A DNA stretch of 64,000 nt from positions 62,001 to 126,000 of the forward strand of contig NZ_JAKNQL010000015.1 of NCBI RefSeq assembly GCF_022662375.1. Direction: 5' to 3'. The notes under the pieces are model-generated. The model saw nothing but the letters and a program-made list of their open reading frames with translations. It searched no databases and was not told where the DNA came from. Position 1 is the first letter of the stretch; each line of letters begins with the position of its first letter. Below are positions 50,901 through 58,331 of this stretch, one piece after another. A program made the translations under genes and the position numbers. Source of the DNA: Pseudomonas sp. CROZ-RG-20F-R04-15. GTDB taxonomy: Bacteria > Pseudomonadota > Gammaproteobacteria > Pseudomonadales > Pseudomonadaceae.

Positions 50901-53900
50901 CGAGTCGCTGATCAGCAGCGCCAGCCCGGAATCTTCGATCAGATAGGCCAGGCGTTCGCGCGGATAACTGGTGTCCAGCGGCACATAAGCGCCGCCCGCC
51001 TTGAGCACCGCCAGCAGCGCGACGATCACCGACTCACTGCGCGGCAGGGCTACACCGACGCGGGTTTCCGCGCCGACGCCACGGGCGATCAGGGCATGCG
51101 CCAGTTGATTGGCACGCTGGTCGATCTCGCCGTAGCTGAAATGCTCACCGTTGAAGATCACCGCCGTGCGCTGCGGATTTTGCGCAGCCAACGCGGCAAT
51201 GCGCTGATGTACGCCGATGTCCACCGGGTACGGCTGCGGGTGGTTTTCAGCTTGCTGGCGCGCCTGCTCTTGAGCATCTGCCAAGGCGATTTCACCGAGG
51301 TTGCGCTCCGCCGACAGGGCGAACTGCTCAAGCAGTTGCAACAGGTGCGCACTGATACCGGCGATGACATCGCTGGCGAATTGGCCGCGATCAAAGCTGT
51401 AGTGCAACGCCAACTGCTGACCGAGGGTGACCGCCACGCTCAGCGCGTAATGGGTTTGTTCGAGATTGCCGACATCGCCGAATGTCAGCCCTTGCCCGGC
51501 CTGACTCAGCGCCTGGGCAATCGGGTAGTTTTCGAACACCAGAATGTTGTCGAACAGCGCCTCACCGCCCTGCCCGGCCCAACGCTGGATGTCCGCCAGT
51601 GGCGTGTGCTCGAAGTCGCGCAGGCTGAGGTTTTGCGCCTGTACCGCTTGCAGCCAGCTGCCAACGGTTTGATCCGGACGTGGCGCGCCGATGACCGGCA
51701 AGGTGTTGATGAACAGACCGACCTGCTGCTCGATGCCCTGCAGATCCGCCGGACGCCCGGCCACGGTCGCACCGAACGCCACGGCTTCGTGACCGGTATA
51801 GCGTTGCAGCAACAGCAGCCACGCCGCTTGCACCAAAGTGTTGACGGTGACTTTTTGCTGGCGGGCAAAGGTTTCCAGTGCCTGGGTGCGTTGCACGTCC
51901 AGGGTCAGGTAGTGATCGCCATGGCCGCTCTGCTTTTCGCCAGCGGTGGCCGCGCGCGCCAGCCGGGTCGGCTCTTGCAGGGCAGCCAATTGGCCGTTCC
52001 AGAAATCTTCACTCAGTTGGCCGTCCTGACGTTGCAGCCAGGCGATGTAATCGCGATAACGTCCGCCGCCAGTTACCGGCGTGCGACCGCTGTAGCGCTG
52101 CAAGACTTCACCGAGCAACTGCGAGTTGCTCCAACCGTCCATGAGGATGTGGTGATGGGTGTAAATCAGGTGCCATTGCTCGGCGCCGGTCTGCACCAGC
52201 AGCAGTCGCAGCAGTGGTGCACTGCTCAGATCGAAACCTTGCTGACGCTCGGCATCGGCCAGCGCAGCGAGCGCTGCCGGCTGATCCTCGCGGTCGCGCC
52301 AGTCCAGCGTGCTGAACGGCAGTTGCACGTGCCTGTGGACGATCTGCACCGGCTGCGCCAGCTCACCCTGCCAGACGAAACCGCTGCGCAGAATGTCCTG
52401 CGCATCAACGGTGGCCTGCCACGCAGCGCGGAAACGCTCGGGGTCGAGACCTTGTACGTCGACGCGCAACTGGTTGATGTACTCACCCGCTGCTTGTTCG
52501 TAGAGGGTGTGGAACAGCAGGCCCTGTTGCATCGGCGACAGCGGATACACATCATCGAGTTGACCTGCCGGCACCGGCAACCCATCCAGTTGTGCCTGGG
52601 TCACGCGGGCCAGCGGGAAGTCCGATGGCGTTGCTTGCGCGGCTTGCAGCGTGCAGCAATGTTCAATCAGCGCATGCAGTTCCAGCGCGTATTGATCGAC
52701 CAGATACTGCACGGTCGCCCTGTCGAACATCTCGCGGCTGAAGCCCCAGCTCATCGACAGTTCACCGCCATAGACCTGGCCTTCCAGCGTCAGCCAGTTG
52801 GCCAACGGCGCTGCCGGATCCTGCGCAACGCCGCTGGTTTCAGCGGACGGCACGAACAGCGCCGCGTCGTCGAACTGCCGGTCGAACTGGCCGAGGTAGT
52901 TGAAGGTAATGCGTGGCGGCGCCAACGCTGCCAGTTCGGCGCGCACCGATGGCGCGCCGAGATAGCGCAGCACGCCGTAGCCCAGACCTTTGTCCGGCAC
53001 GCCGCGCAGTTGCTCCTTGATCGACTTGATCGAGCCGTCGAGATCGTCGGCGGCGGTCAGATTGACCGCGAACAAACTGGTGAACCAGCCCACGGTGCGG
53101 GTCAGGTCGATGTCATCGAAGAGGTCTTCGCGACCATGCCCTTCTAGCTCGATCAAGGTGCCGGGCTGGCGGGTCCAGCGACTGATGGTGCGCGCCAATG
53201 CGGTCAACAACAGATCATTGACTTGCGTGCGATACGCCGCCGGCGCCTGTTGCAGCAACTGACGGGTCCGCTCGGCGTCGAGGCGCCATTCGATTTTCTC
53301 GCCATGCAGGTTTTGCAGGCTGCCCTCTGGACGTTCGCACGGCAGATCCTGCGCACCTTGATGCTGGGTTTTCCAGTAATCCAGTTGTTCATCGAAGCGT
53401 GCAACGGCGCTTTGCAGGCGCGCGGTCCAGCTCTGGAAGGCATTGGTTTTGGCCGGCAACTGAATGCCTCCGCCCGCCGAGCGCTGCTCGTAAGCCTGTT
53501 GCAAATCTTCCAGCAGCACACGCCAGGAAACCCCGTCCACCGCCAAGTGGTGAATGATCAGGTTCAGGCGCTGAGTGCCATCGGCCAGCGTCACCAGCAA
53601 TGCACGCAACAGCGGACCGTTCTGCAAGTCGAGGCTGCGCTGGGCTTCGTTGCACAGCGCCTGCAGCTGTTCTGCGGACTCGGCATCGCGTTGCCACACG
53701 TCAGCGCTGCCAACCAACGGGCCATGGCTCTGCTGCCAGCCGTCGGCGCCTTCGACAAAGCGCAGGCGCAAGGCGTCGTGATGATTGATCACCTGGGTGA
53801 GTGCGGAATCCAGCCACTGCGCGTTCAAGGTGTCGCGTGGGGTCAGCAGCAGCGACTGGTTCCAGTGCTCACGCAGCGGCATCGCGCGGCTGAAGAAATG

Positions 53901-56900
53901 CTGTTGAATTGGCCCGAGCACGGCGTCGCCGGTTACCGGCCCTTGATCCACCGAGGTCTGATTATCCAGCGTGGCGACCAGCGCAAGGCTGCGCACGGTC
54001 TGGTACTGGAACAGATCACGCGGGCTGACGCGAATTCCGGCCTGTCGCGCACGACTGACCACTTGAATCGAAATGATCGAGTCGCCACCCAGTTCGAAGA
54101 AGTTGTCTTCGAGGCCGACGCGTTCAAGGCCGAGCACGTCCTCCCAGATCGCCGCCAGGGCTTTTTGCAGCGCATCCTGCGGTGCGACGAAGGCTTGTTG
54201 TGGCGCGGCGTCCGGTTGCGGCAAGGCTTTGCGATCGAGTTTGCCGTTGGCGGTGACCGGCAGTTTGGCCAGCGTCATCAGGTAGGTCGGCACCATGAAC
54301 TCCGGCAGGCTGCCGAGCAGCCACGCCTTGACCTCCTGCTGCCATTGTTCGTCCGACTGAGCATTTTCCAGCACAAGGTAAGCCACCAGGTGCTTGCCGC
54401 CCTGCACCAGCACCACTGCTTCACGCACCAGCGGATGCTGCATCAGGCGGGTTTCGATTTCACCCAACTCGATACGCAGACCGCGCAGTTTCACTTGATG
54501 GTCGAGACGACCGAGGTATTCGATCACGCCGTCGGCACGCTGGCGCACACGGTCACCGGTGCGGTACAGGCGCGCGCCGTCGTGGAACGGGCACGGCACA
54601 AAACGCTCGGCGGTCAGCGCCGGACGCTGGTGATAACTGCGCGCGAGACCGGCGCCGCCCAGATACAGTTCGCCAGCCACGCCACTTGGCACCGGCAGCA
54701 ACTCGGCGTCGAGGACGTGGGTGCGCAGGTTGGCGATCGGCCGGCCGATCGGCACGCTGTCCGCGCCTTCGTCAACGCAGGTCCAGTGGGTGACGTCGAT
54801 CGCCGCTTCGGTCGGGCCGTAGAGGTTGTAGAGGCCAGCGTTGGGCAGTTTGGCGAAGACTTGCAGTTGCGCATCCAGCGGCAGTGCTTCACCACTGCAG
54901 ACGATGCGCTTGAGGCCCACGCAGCTTTCCACGCCCGCCTCGTGAATGAACGCCTGCAGCATCGACGGCACAAAGTGCAACGTACTGATGCCGTGGCGGT
55001 TGATGATGTCGATCAGTTGCAGCGGATCGCGGTGCGCACCTGGCGCGGCAACCACCAGACGCGCGCCGGTCAGCAGCGGCCAGAAGAATTCCCAGACCGA
55101 AACGTCAAAGCTGAACGGGGTCTTCTGCAACACCGAATCGCTGGCGTCGATCGCGTACGCTTCCTGCATCCAGCACAAGCGGTTGACCAGCGCCGCGTGG
55201 CTGTTGCCGGCGCCTTTCGGTTTACCGGTAGAGCCCGAGGTGTAAATCACATAGGCCAGGTTCAGCGGATCGACGCTGACGTTCGGGCGGCTGTCGCTGT
55301 AGCGGTCGAGCAGGCCCGGCTGATCCAGCGTAATGACCTGCACGCCGTCAGTCGGCAGCGATGCCAGCAAAGCATCCTGGGTCAGCAACAAGGTGATGCC
55401 GCTGTCCTCGATCATGTACGCCAGACGTTCCTGCGGGTACTCCGGATCCAGTGGCACATAAGCGCCGCCCGCCTTGAGAATCGCCAGCAGCGCGACAACC
55501 ATTTCCACCGAACGCAGGGCACAAACGCCGACCAGACTGTCGGCCCGCACGCCTTGTTCACCCAGTAAATGCGCGAGGCGGTTGGCCCGCGCATCCAGTT
55601 CGGCGTAGCTCAGCGTCTGCTCACCGAACAGCAGCGCAGGCGCATTCGGCGTGCGCGCAACCTGCGCTTCGATCAATTGGTGTATCGGGGTTTGGGTCGG
55701 ATAAACCGCGTGAACATTGTTCCAGTCATGCACCAGTGTGTGCTGTTCATCAGCCTCCATCAGCGGCAGTTCGCCGATGCGTTGCGACGGATCGGCAACC
55801 ATGGCCGTGAGCAAGCGCAACCAGTGGCGCGCCATGCGCTCGATGGTCGCGGGCTCGAACAAGTCGCTGGCGTACGTCAGCGCCGCATGCAGCTTGCCGC
55901 CCTTCTCGTAGGTATCGAGGGTCAGGTCGAACTGGGTGGTACGGCTCTGCCAGTCGAGGCTGTTCAGCAGTAGACCGGAGGCCGTGCTGATGCTGGCGAT
56001 GTCCGCCACTTGCGGCTGGTGGTTGTACATCACCTGGAACAGCGGCGTGTGACTGAGGCTGCGTTCCAGCTTCAGCGCTTCGACCAGTTGCTCGAACGGC
56101 AGATCCTGATGCGCCTGAGCGCCGAGCGCGGTGTCCTTGACGGCGCGCAGCAGATCGTCAATCCGGGTCTGCCCGTCCAGTTGGGTCCGCAGCACTTGCG
56201 TGTTGACGAAGAAGCCGATCAGCCCTTCGATTTCGCCACGGTTGCGGTTGGCAATCGGCACGCCGACACGGATGTCGGTCTGGCCGGTATAGCGATGCAG
56301 CAGCGCGTTGAAGGCACCGAGCAAGAGCATGAATAACGTGACTTGATGCTGCTGCGCGGTGTTGCGCAGTTGCTCGGCCAGTTGTTCATCGACAGCGAAC
56401 TCATAGCGAGTGCCGCGATAGCTCGGCATCGCCGGACGCGAATGATCCAGCGGCAGCTCCAGCACCGGGTGTTCGTCGCCCAGTTGCGCCTGCCAGTAAT
56501 CGAGTTGGCGCGCCTGTTCGCCCGCCTCCAGCCAGCGGCGCTGCCACAAGGCGTAGTCGCTGTACTGGATCGGCAGCGCGGCCAGTTGCGGCTGCAGACC
56601 GGCATCGAACGCGTCGTAGCAACGGATGAATTCGTCGATCAGCACGTTCATCGACCAGCCATCGGAAACGATGTGGTGCAGGGTCAGCAGCAGCACATGT
56701 TCCTGCTCGGCGAGCTTGAGCAATGTCACCCGCAGCAGCGGACCCACGGCCAGATCGAATGGCAACACCGATTGTTGCTCGGCGGCCTGCACCACAGCCT
56801 GCTCACGCTCGCTGGCCGGCAGCACGCTGAAGTCTTCATGGCGGATCACCAGCGGCGCGCTGGCCGGCACTTGCAGCAGACTGTCATCGGCCTCGCGCTG

Positions 56901-57221
56901 GAACACCGTACGCAGGGTTTCGTGACGCTCGACCAGGCTGGCAAAGGCTTGCTCCAGCGCCGCCAGGTTCAAGCGGCCATTGAGCCGTACCGCGCCTGGC
57001 AGGTTATAGGCGCCACCTTGGGGATCCAGCTGCCAGAGAAACCACATGCGTTGCTGTGCGTAAGACAGCGCCTGCCGATCCTCGGCCTCGACGCCGGTCG
57101 GAATCGGAAACCGGGAAAAATCCACCCCTTCCCTCTGCAGGGCAGCGAGGAACATCTGGCGCTTTTCCAGGGGCAACCCGATAAACCGGCGAGCGAGTTT
57201 CAAGGAGTCTTCAGCATTCAT
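44901..57221 (-). CDS. pvdI: Pyoverdine NRPS, first three peptide modules (C-A-T-E, C-A-T-E, C-A-T)
   Basis: This 4106-residue protein has approximate domains C 48-490, A 505-1000, T 1020-1090, E 1095-1530, C 1545-1990, A 2010-2500, T, E to 3040, C 3060-3500, A 3520-4000, T 4015-4085. Pockets read by eye are D-V-W-H-V-S-L-I (Ser, epimerised), D-G-E-A-C-G-G-V (acidic pocket, Lys/Orn class, epimerised) and D-L-W-N-N-A-L-T (Ala/Gly class). Carriers before E domains read LGGDSIISIQ; the last reads LGGHSLLAVN. E domains show HHLAVDGVSWR and HHLVVDGVSWR. The first C is LCL type, suited to an L-Dab donor from the chromophore synthetase PvdL, which is not in this window. The C-terminus ends in an acidic helix (KLEALLDDMEEV), a likely docking element. 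A weak PvdS-like box lies at 57277-57300. Confidence 0.94.
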   Translation of the reverse strand: MNAEDSLKLARRFIGLPLEKRQMFLAALQREGVDFSRFPIPTGVEAEDRQALSYAQQRMWFLWQLDPQGGAYNLPGAVRLNGRLNLAALEQAFASLVERHETLRTVFQREADDSLLQVPASAPLVIRHEDFSVLPASEREQAVVQAAEQQSVLPFDLAVGPLLRVTLLKLAEQEHVLLLTLHHIVSDGWSMNVLIDEFIRCYDAFDAGLQPQLAALPIQYSDYALWQRRWLEAGEQARQLDYWQAQLGDEHPVLELPLDHSRPAMPSYRGTRYEFAVDEQLAEQLRNTAQQHQVTLFMLLLGAFNALLHRYTGQTDIRVGVPIANRNRGEIEGLIGFFVNTQVLRTQLDGQTRIDDLLRAVKDTALGAQAHQDLPFEQLVEALKLERSLSHTPLFQVMYNHQPQVADIASISTASGLLLNSLDWQSRTTQFDLTLDTYEKGGKLHAALTYASDLFEPATIERMARHWLRLLTAMVADPSQRIGELPLMEADEQHTLVHDWNNVHAVYPTQTPIHQLIEAQVARTPNAPALLFGEQTLSYAELDARANRLAHLLGEQGVRADSLVGVCALRSVEMVVALLAILKAGGAYVPLDPEYPQERLAYMIEDSGITLLLTQDALLASLPTDGVQVITLDQPGLLDRYSDSRPNVSVDPLNLAYVIYTSGSTGKPKGAGNSHAALVNRLCWMQEAYAIDASDSVLQKTPFSFDVSVWEFFWPLLTGARLVVAAPGAHRDPLQLIDIINRHGISTLHFVPSMLQAFIHEAGVESCVGLKRIVCSGEALPLDAQLQVFAKLPNAGLYNLYGPTEAAIDVTHWTCVDEGADSVPIGRPIANLRTHVLDAELLPVPSGVAGELYLGGAGLARSYHQRPALTAERFVPCPFHDGARLYRTGDRVRQRADGVIEYLGRLDHQVKLRGLRIELGEIETRLMQHPLVREAVVLVQGGKHLVAYLVLENAQSDEQWQQEVKAWLLGSLPEFMVPTYLMTLAKLPVTANGKLDRKALPQPDAAPQQAFVAPQDALQKALAAIWEDVLGLERVGLEDNFFELGGDSIISIQVVSRARQAGIRVSPRDLFQYQTVRSLALVATLDNQTSVDQGPVTGDAVLGPIQQHFFSRAMPLREHWNQSLLLTPRDTLNAQWLDSALTQVINHHDALRLRFVEGADGWQQSHGPLVGSADVWQRDAESAEQLQALCNEAQRSLDLQNGPLLRALLVTLADGTQRLNLIIHHLAVDGVSWRVLLEDLQQAYEQRSAGGGIQLPAKTNAFQSWTARLQSAVARFDEQLDYWKTQHQGAQDLPCERPEGSLQNLHGEKIEWRLDAERTRQLLQQAPAAYRTQVNDLLLTALARTISRWTRQPGTLIELEGHGREDLFDDIDLTRTVGWFTSLFAVNLTAADDLDGSIKSIKEQLRGVPDKGLGYGVLRYLGAPSVRAELAALAPPRITFNYLGQFDRQFDDAALFVPSAETSGVAQDPAAPLANWLTLEGQVYGGELSMSWGFSREMFDRATVQYLVDQYALELHALIEHCCTLQAAQATPSDFPLARVTQAQLDGLPVPAGQLDDVYPLSPMQQGLLFHTLYEQAAGEYINQLRVDVQGLDPERFRAAWQATVDAQDILRSGFVWQGELAQPVQIVHRHVQLPFSTLDWRDREDQPAALAALADAERQQGFDLSSAPLLRLLLVQTGAEQWHLIYTHHHILMDGWSNSQLLGEVLQRYSGRTPVTGGGRYRDYIAWLQRQDGQLSEDFWNGQLAALQEPTRLARAATAGEKQSGHGDHYLTLDVQRTQALETFARQQKVTVNTLVQAAWLLLLQRYTGHEAVAFGATVAGRPADLQGIEQQVGLFINTLPVIGAPRPDQTVGSWLQAVQAQNLSLRDFEHTPLADIQRWAGQGGEALFDNILVFENYPIAQALSQAGQGLTFGDVGNLEQTHYALSVAVTLGQQLALHYSFDRGQFASDVIAGISAHLLQLLEQFALSAERNLGEIALADAQEQARQQAENHPQPYPVDIGVHQRIAALAAQNPQRTAVIFNGEHFSYGEIDQRANQLAHALIARGVGAETRVGVALPRSESVIVALLAVLKAGGAYVPLDTSYPRERLAYLIEDSGLALLISDSSVSAQLPVDESVPLLELDRLDLRELPIKAPQVQLDPHNLAYVIYTSGSTGNPKGVSVAHGPLAMHCQAIGQRYEMRDSDCEFHFMSFAFDGAHERWLTSLTHGASLLIRDDTLWTPEQTYNAMIEHGVTVVAFPPVYLQQLAEHAERVGNPPKVRIYCFGGDAVPNASFERVKRALDPDYIINGYGPTETVVTPLIWKAGREVPCGAAYAPIGSRIGDRSAYVLDADLNLLPQGMAGELYLGGTGLARGYLNRPGLTAERFVADPFSTNGGLLYRTGDLVRQRVDGTFDYLDRIDNQVKIRGFRIELGEVEAALQALDGVREAVVVAQEGSAGSGKRLVAYVVGDSNRADFTDELRAQLKATLPGHMVPAYVLRLERMPLTPNGKLDRKNLPKPDVSQLQQAYLAPQTPLEQQLAAIWQDLLKLEQVGISDNFFELGGDSIISIQVVSRARQAGIRFTPKDLFQHQTVAALALVAQTGEALQLIDQQPVTGTTALLPIHQEFFAQAIPDRHHWNQSVMLKPMQALDAELLEQALDALVLHHDSLRLEFVEQAEGWVAQYRDVATQAGETILWQVDVADLDALQVLGDKAQRSLQLSGGSLIRAVLANLADGTQRLLLIVHHLVVDGVSWRILFEDLQNAYRQLSAGASVQLPAKTSAVKAWAAALQDYAASPALQTELSFWQHQLRGASAALPYDRPHGGQQHDQALTIRRNLDKNLTRQLLQDAPAAYRTQVNDLLLTALARVMVRWTGDDHALVLLEGHGREDLFDNIDLTRTVGWFTSVFPARLSPVAELGAALKQVKEQLRAIPHKGIGFGTLAHLGDAQSREALQGLPAPRLTFNYLGQFDGSFAEADEALFAPTSESGGAEVNMQGPLGNPLALNGKVFGGELDLSWTYSGAMFDAATIQRLADDYVQELTALIGHCCDSGNRGVTPSDFPLAQLSQPQLDALVLEPQGIDDIYPLSPMQQGMLFHTLLEHGNGDYINQMRLDVEGVEPQRFHAAWQAVVDAHDILRTGFFWQGDLPQPVQVVQRQVEVPFSVLDWHGKADLDTALQTLADQERALGLDLTCAPLLRLVLVRTATDRHHLIYTNHHILMDGWSSAQLLGEVLQHYRGEAVPRPAGRYRDYIGWLQRQDAAAAENYWLATLEHLHEPTRLANAIARPVDGWPSVGYGDHYQVLDADLSVRLGEFARASKVTVNTLVQAAWLLLLQRYTGKDCVAFGATVAGRPADLPGAEEQIGLFINTLPVVAAPQAQQRLASWLQAVQAQNLASREFEHTPLADIQRWAGQGGDALFDSLMVFENYPIGEALERGAPQGLRFGAVVNQEQTHYPLTLLVSMGAQLSVHFSYQRDSFAAASVAQLGESLQRLLGQMVEAGEGSLSDLNLIDNVTNVEADFVTELCIHQGIARQVAATPDALAVTFANTQLTYAELDAQANRLAHKLIELGVGPEVRVGVAMPRSEQLLIALLAVLKSGGAYVPLDPDYPADRVAYMLEDSRARVLLTEQAVAATLSVPADTQVLLMDQVSLSGYSAVAPETKVQPDNLAYVIYTSGSTGKPKGVAIAHRNVMALIDWSAKVYSRDDIQGVLASTSVCFDLSVWELFVTLANGGSLIIARNALELSTLPARDQVRLINTVPSAIAALQRAGQIPPSVRIINLAGEPLKQGLVDALYQQSTVEHVYDLYGPSEDTTYSTWTRRIAGGQPRIGRALEHSASHLLDADLQAVPHGVSAELYLSGAGITRGYLGRAAMTAERFVPNPFVGNGERMYRTGDLIREREEGELEYMGRIDHQVKIRGFRIELGEIEARLLAQPAVTEAAVLAVESETGAQLVAYVVAPQLDMHDGEAQRQLRDGLKTGLKSSLPDYMIPAHLLFLEQLPLTPNGKLDRKALPAVDASQMQAAYVAPQSELEQQVAAIWQQVLEVQRIGLNDHFFELGGHSLLAVNVVSRIALELGLTLTPQLLFQHPVLSDFVARLDTGGGAINEQKLSKLEALLDDMEEV

Positions 57222-57276
57222 TTCTTAGCATCCGGATCAGTAGGCAGGAAGCACAAAGGCACGTCGTCCCTATAAA

Positions 57277-57300
57277 ACGAATGCAGACCGGAAAAATTAG
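57277..57300 (-). promoter_or_regulatory. Weak PvdS-like box upstream of the first NRPS gene
   Basis: The minus strand has CTAAT-N16-CGT (or TAATT-N15-CGT), a degenerate form of the iron-starvation box, 56 bases before the NRPS start. Position fits a promoter for the whole 29-kb NRPS operon, but the match is imperfect. Confidence 0.45.
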
Positions 57301-57362
57301 CGAATGAGAAGAACTGTCAGGCGGGCGGCAGAACGGGGAATTTCAGACTGGCAGAAAACCCT

Positions 57363-57450
57363 GTGGGAGCGAGCCTGCTCGCGAAAGCGGTATGTCTGTC
57401 AGTGCAGATATTGACTGACCTGCCCCCTTCGCGAGCAGGCTCGCTCCCAC
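57363..57450. repeat. REP pair (BIME) between thioesterase and NRPS genes
   Basis: Inverted GTGGGAGCGAG REP copies lie at each end of the element (57363-57389 and about 57424-57450). It follows the thioesterase stop on the minus strand and precedes the NRPS promoter region. Confidence 0.9.
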
Positions 57451-57464
57451 AGGTTCTGCGGTGT

Positions 57465-58202
57465 TCAGGCGATTGCGGCCATGGCATGGCGGCGATGATG
57501 GCCGTCGAGCTGATCCTTGATCACCTTCAATACCTTCGCTTCATGCTCATGAATAAAGAAGTGCCCACCCGCGAGCATGTCCACCGAAAAGCTGCCGTGC
57601 GTCTCCTTGCTCCAGCCGATCAATTGCTCGGTGGTCGCGCGGTCAGCCTTGCCGCCGAGCACATGCACCGGGCAGTTGAGCAGCGGTCGCGCCAGCGGCT
57701 CGAACTTGCCGCACAGTTGAAAATCCGCGCGCAGGATCGGCAGGGTCAGGCTCATCAGCTCTGCGTTGGCAAGGACTTCTTCGCTGGTGCCATTGAGCGT
57801 GCGCAGTTGCTCGATCAACTCGGCGTCGGTCTTGGGGTCGGCAAAGCCGCGATCGTAATCGGCGCGCATCGTCGGCGCCGCGGTTCCCGAAGCGAACATC
57901 GCTACCGGCTCGGGACAGCCCAGTGCGCGCAGGGCGTGAGCCATCTCGCAGGCCAGCAACGCGCCAAGGCTATGGCCGAACAGTGCATAAGGGGCTTTGA
58001 GTGTCGACCGCAGTTCCTTGGCCAGTTGCATCGCCAGTGCACGCATGTCGGTGTGCAGCGGCTCGCCAAAGCGCGCGCCACGCCCCGGTAGCTCGACCGG
58101 TTGCAATTGCAGCCATTGCGGCAGCTTTCGTCGCCAGCGGCTGTAAACCATGGCACTGGCGCCGGAGTACGGCAGACACAGCAGGGTCAGCTTGGTCACC
58201 AC
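57465..58202 (-). CDS. Type II thioesterase (PvdG-like)
   Basis: This 245-residue alpha/beta hydrolase of the stand-alone NRPS thioesterase family has the N-terminal LLCLPYSGASAMVYSRW, the nucleophile elbow ALFGHSLGALLACEMA and the catalytic His in AGGHFFIHEHE. Such enzymes remove wrong or misprimed groups from carrier domains. P. aeruginosa PvdG, of similar length, lies beside pvdL; here the gene is upstream of the peptide NRPS genes instead, so it may be PvdG or a second enzyme. The start is GTG (58202) with GAGGAAA just upstream. A near-match PvdS box is at 58235-58258. Confidence 0.9.
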   Translation of the reverse strand: MVTKLTLLCLPYSGASAMVYSRWRRKLPQWLQLQPVELPGRGARFGEPLHTDMRALAMQLAKELRSTLKAPYALFGHSLGALLACEMAHALRALGCPEPVAMFASGTAAPTMRADYDRGFADPKTDAELIEQLRTLNGTSEEVLANAELMSLTLPILRADFQLCGKFEPLARPLLNCPVHVLGGKADRATTEQLIGWSKETHGSFSVDMLAGGHFFIHEHEAKVLKVIKDQLDGHHRRHAMAAIA

Positions 58203-58234
58203 GCTTTCCTCGGAAAATTCATCTGTAGAGAGAA

Positions 58235-58258
58235 ACGGATCCCGTCGCGGTTAAATTA
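58235..58258 (-). promoter_or_regulatory. Near-match PvdS box of the thioesterase gene
   Basis: The minus strand reads TAATT-N16-CGT, one mismatch from TAAAT-N16-CGT, 33 bases before the GTG start. A divergent exact box follows 12 bases away, repeating the paired arrangement seen between pvdP and pvdM. Confidence 0.6.
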
Positions 58259-58270
58259 GTCGTCGACCGG

Positions 58271-58294
58271 TAAATTCTTCCCACAGGCGCTCGT
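58271..58294 (+). promoter_or_regulatory. PvdS iron-starvation box of the SCP2-JmjC gene
   Basis: Exact TAAAT-N16-CGT on the plus strand, ending 37 bases before the GTG start at 58332. It is the evidence that this otherwise unassigned gene belongs to the PvdS regulon. Confidence 0.85.
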
Positions 58295-58331
58295 TAACTG
58301 TTCAGGCTAAAACCAATAACGAGGATTCACC

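Noticed and set aside
48411..53147. Very long plus-strand open frame (1578 codons) opposite the first NRPS gene
   Set aside because: It lies wholly antisense to a clearly coding NRPS gene, has low-complexity composition rich in His, Arg and Gln typical of the reverse frame of GC-rich genes, and shows no domain.
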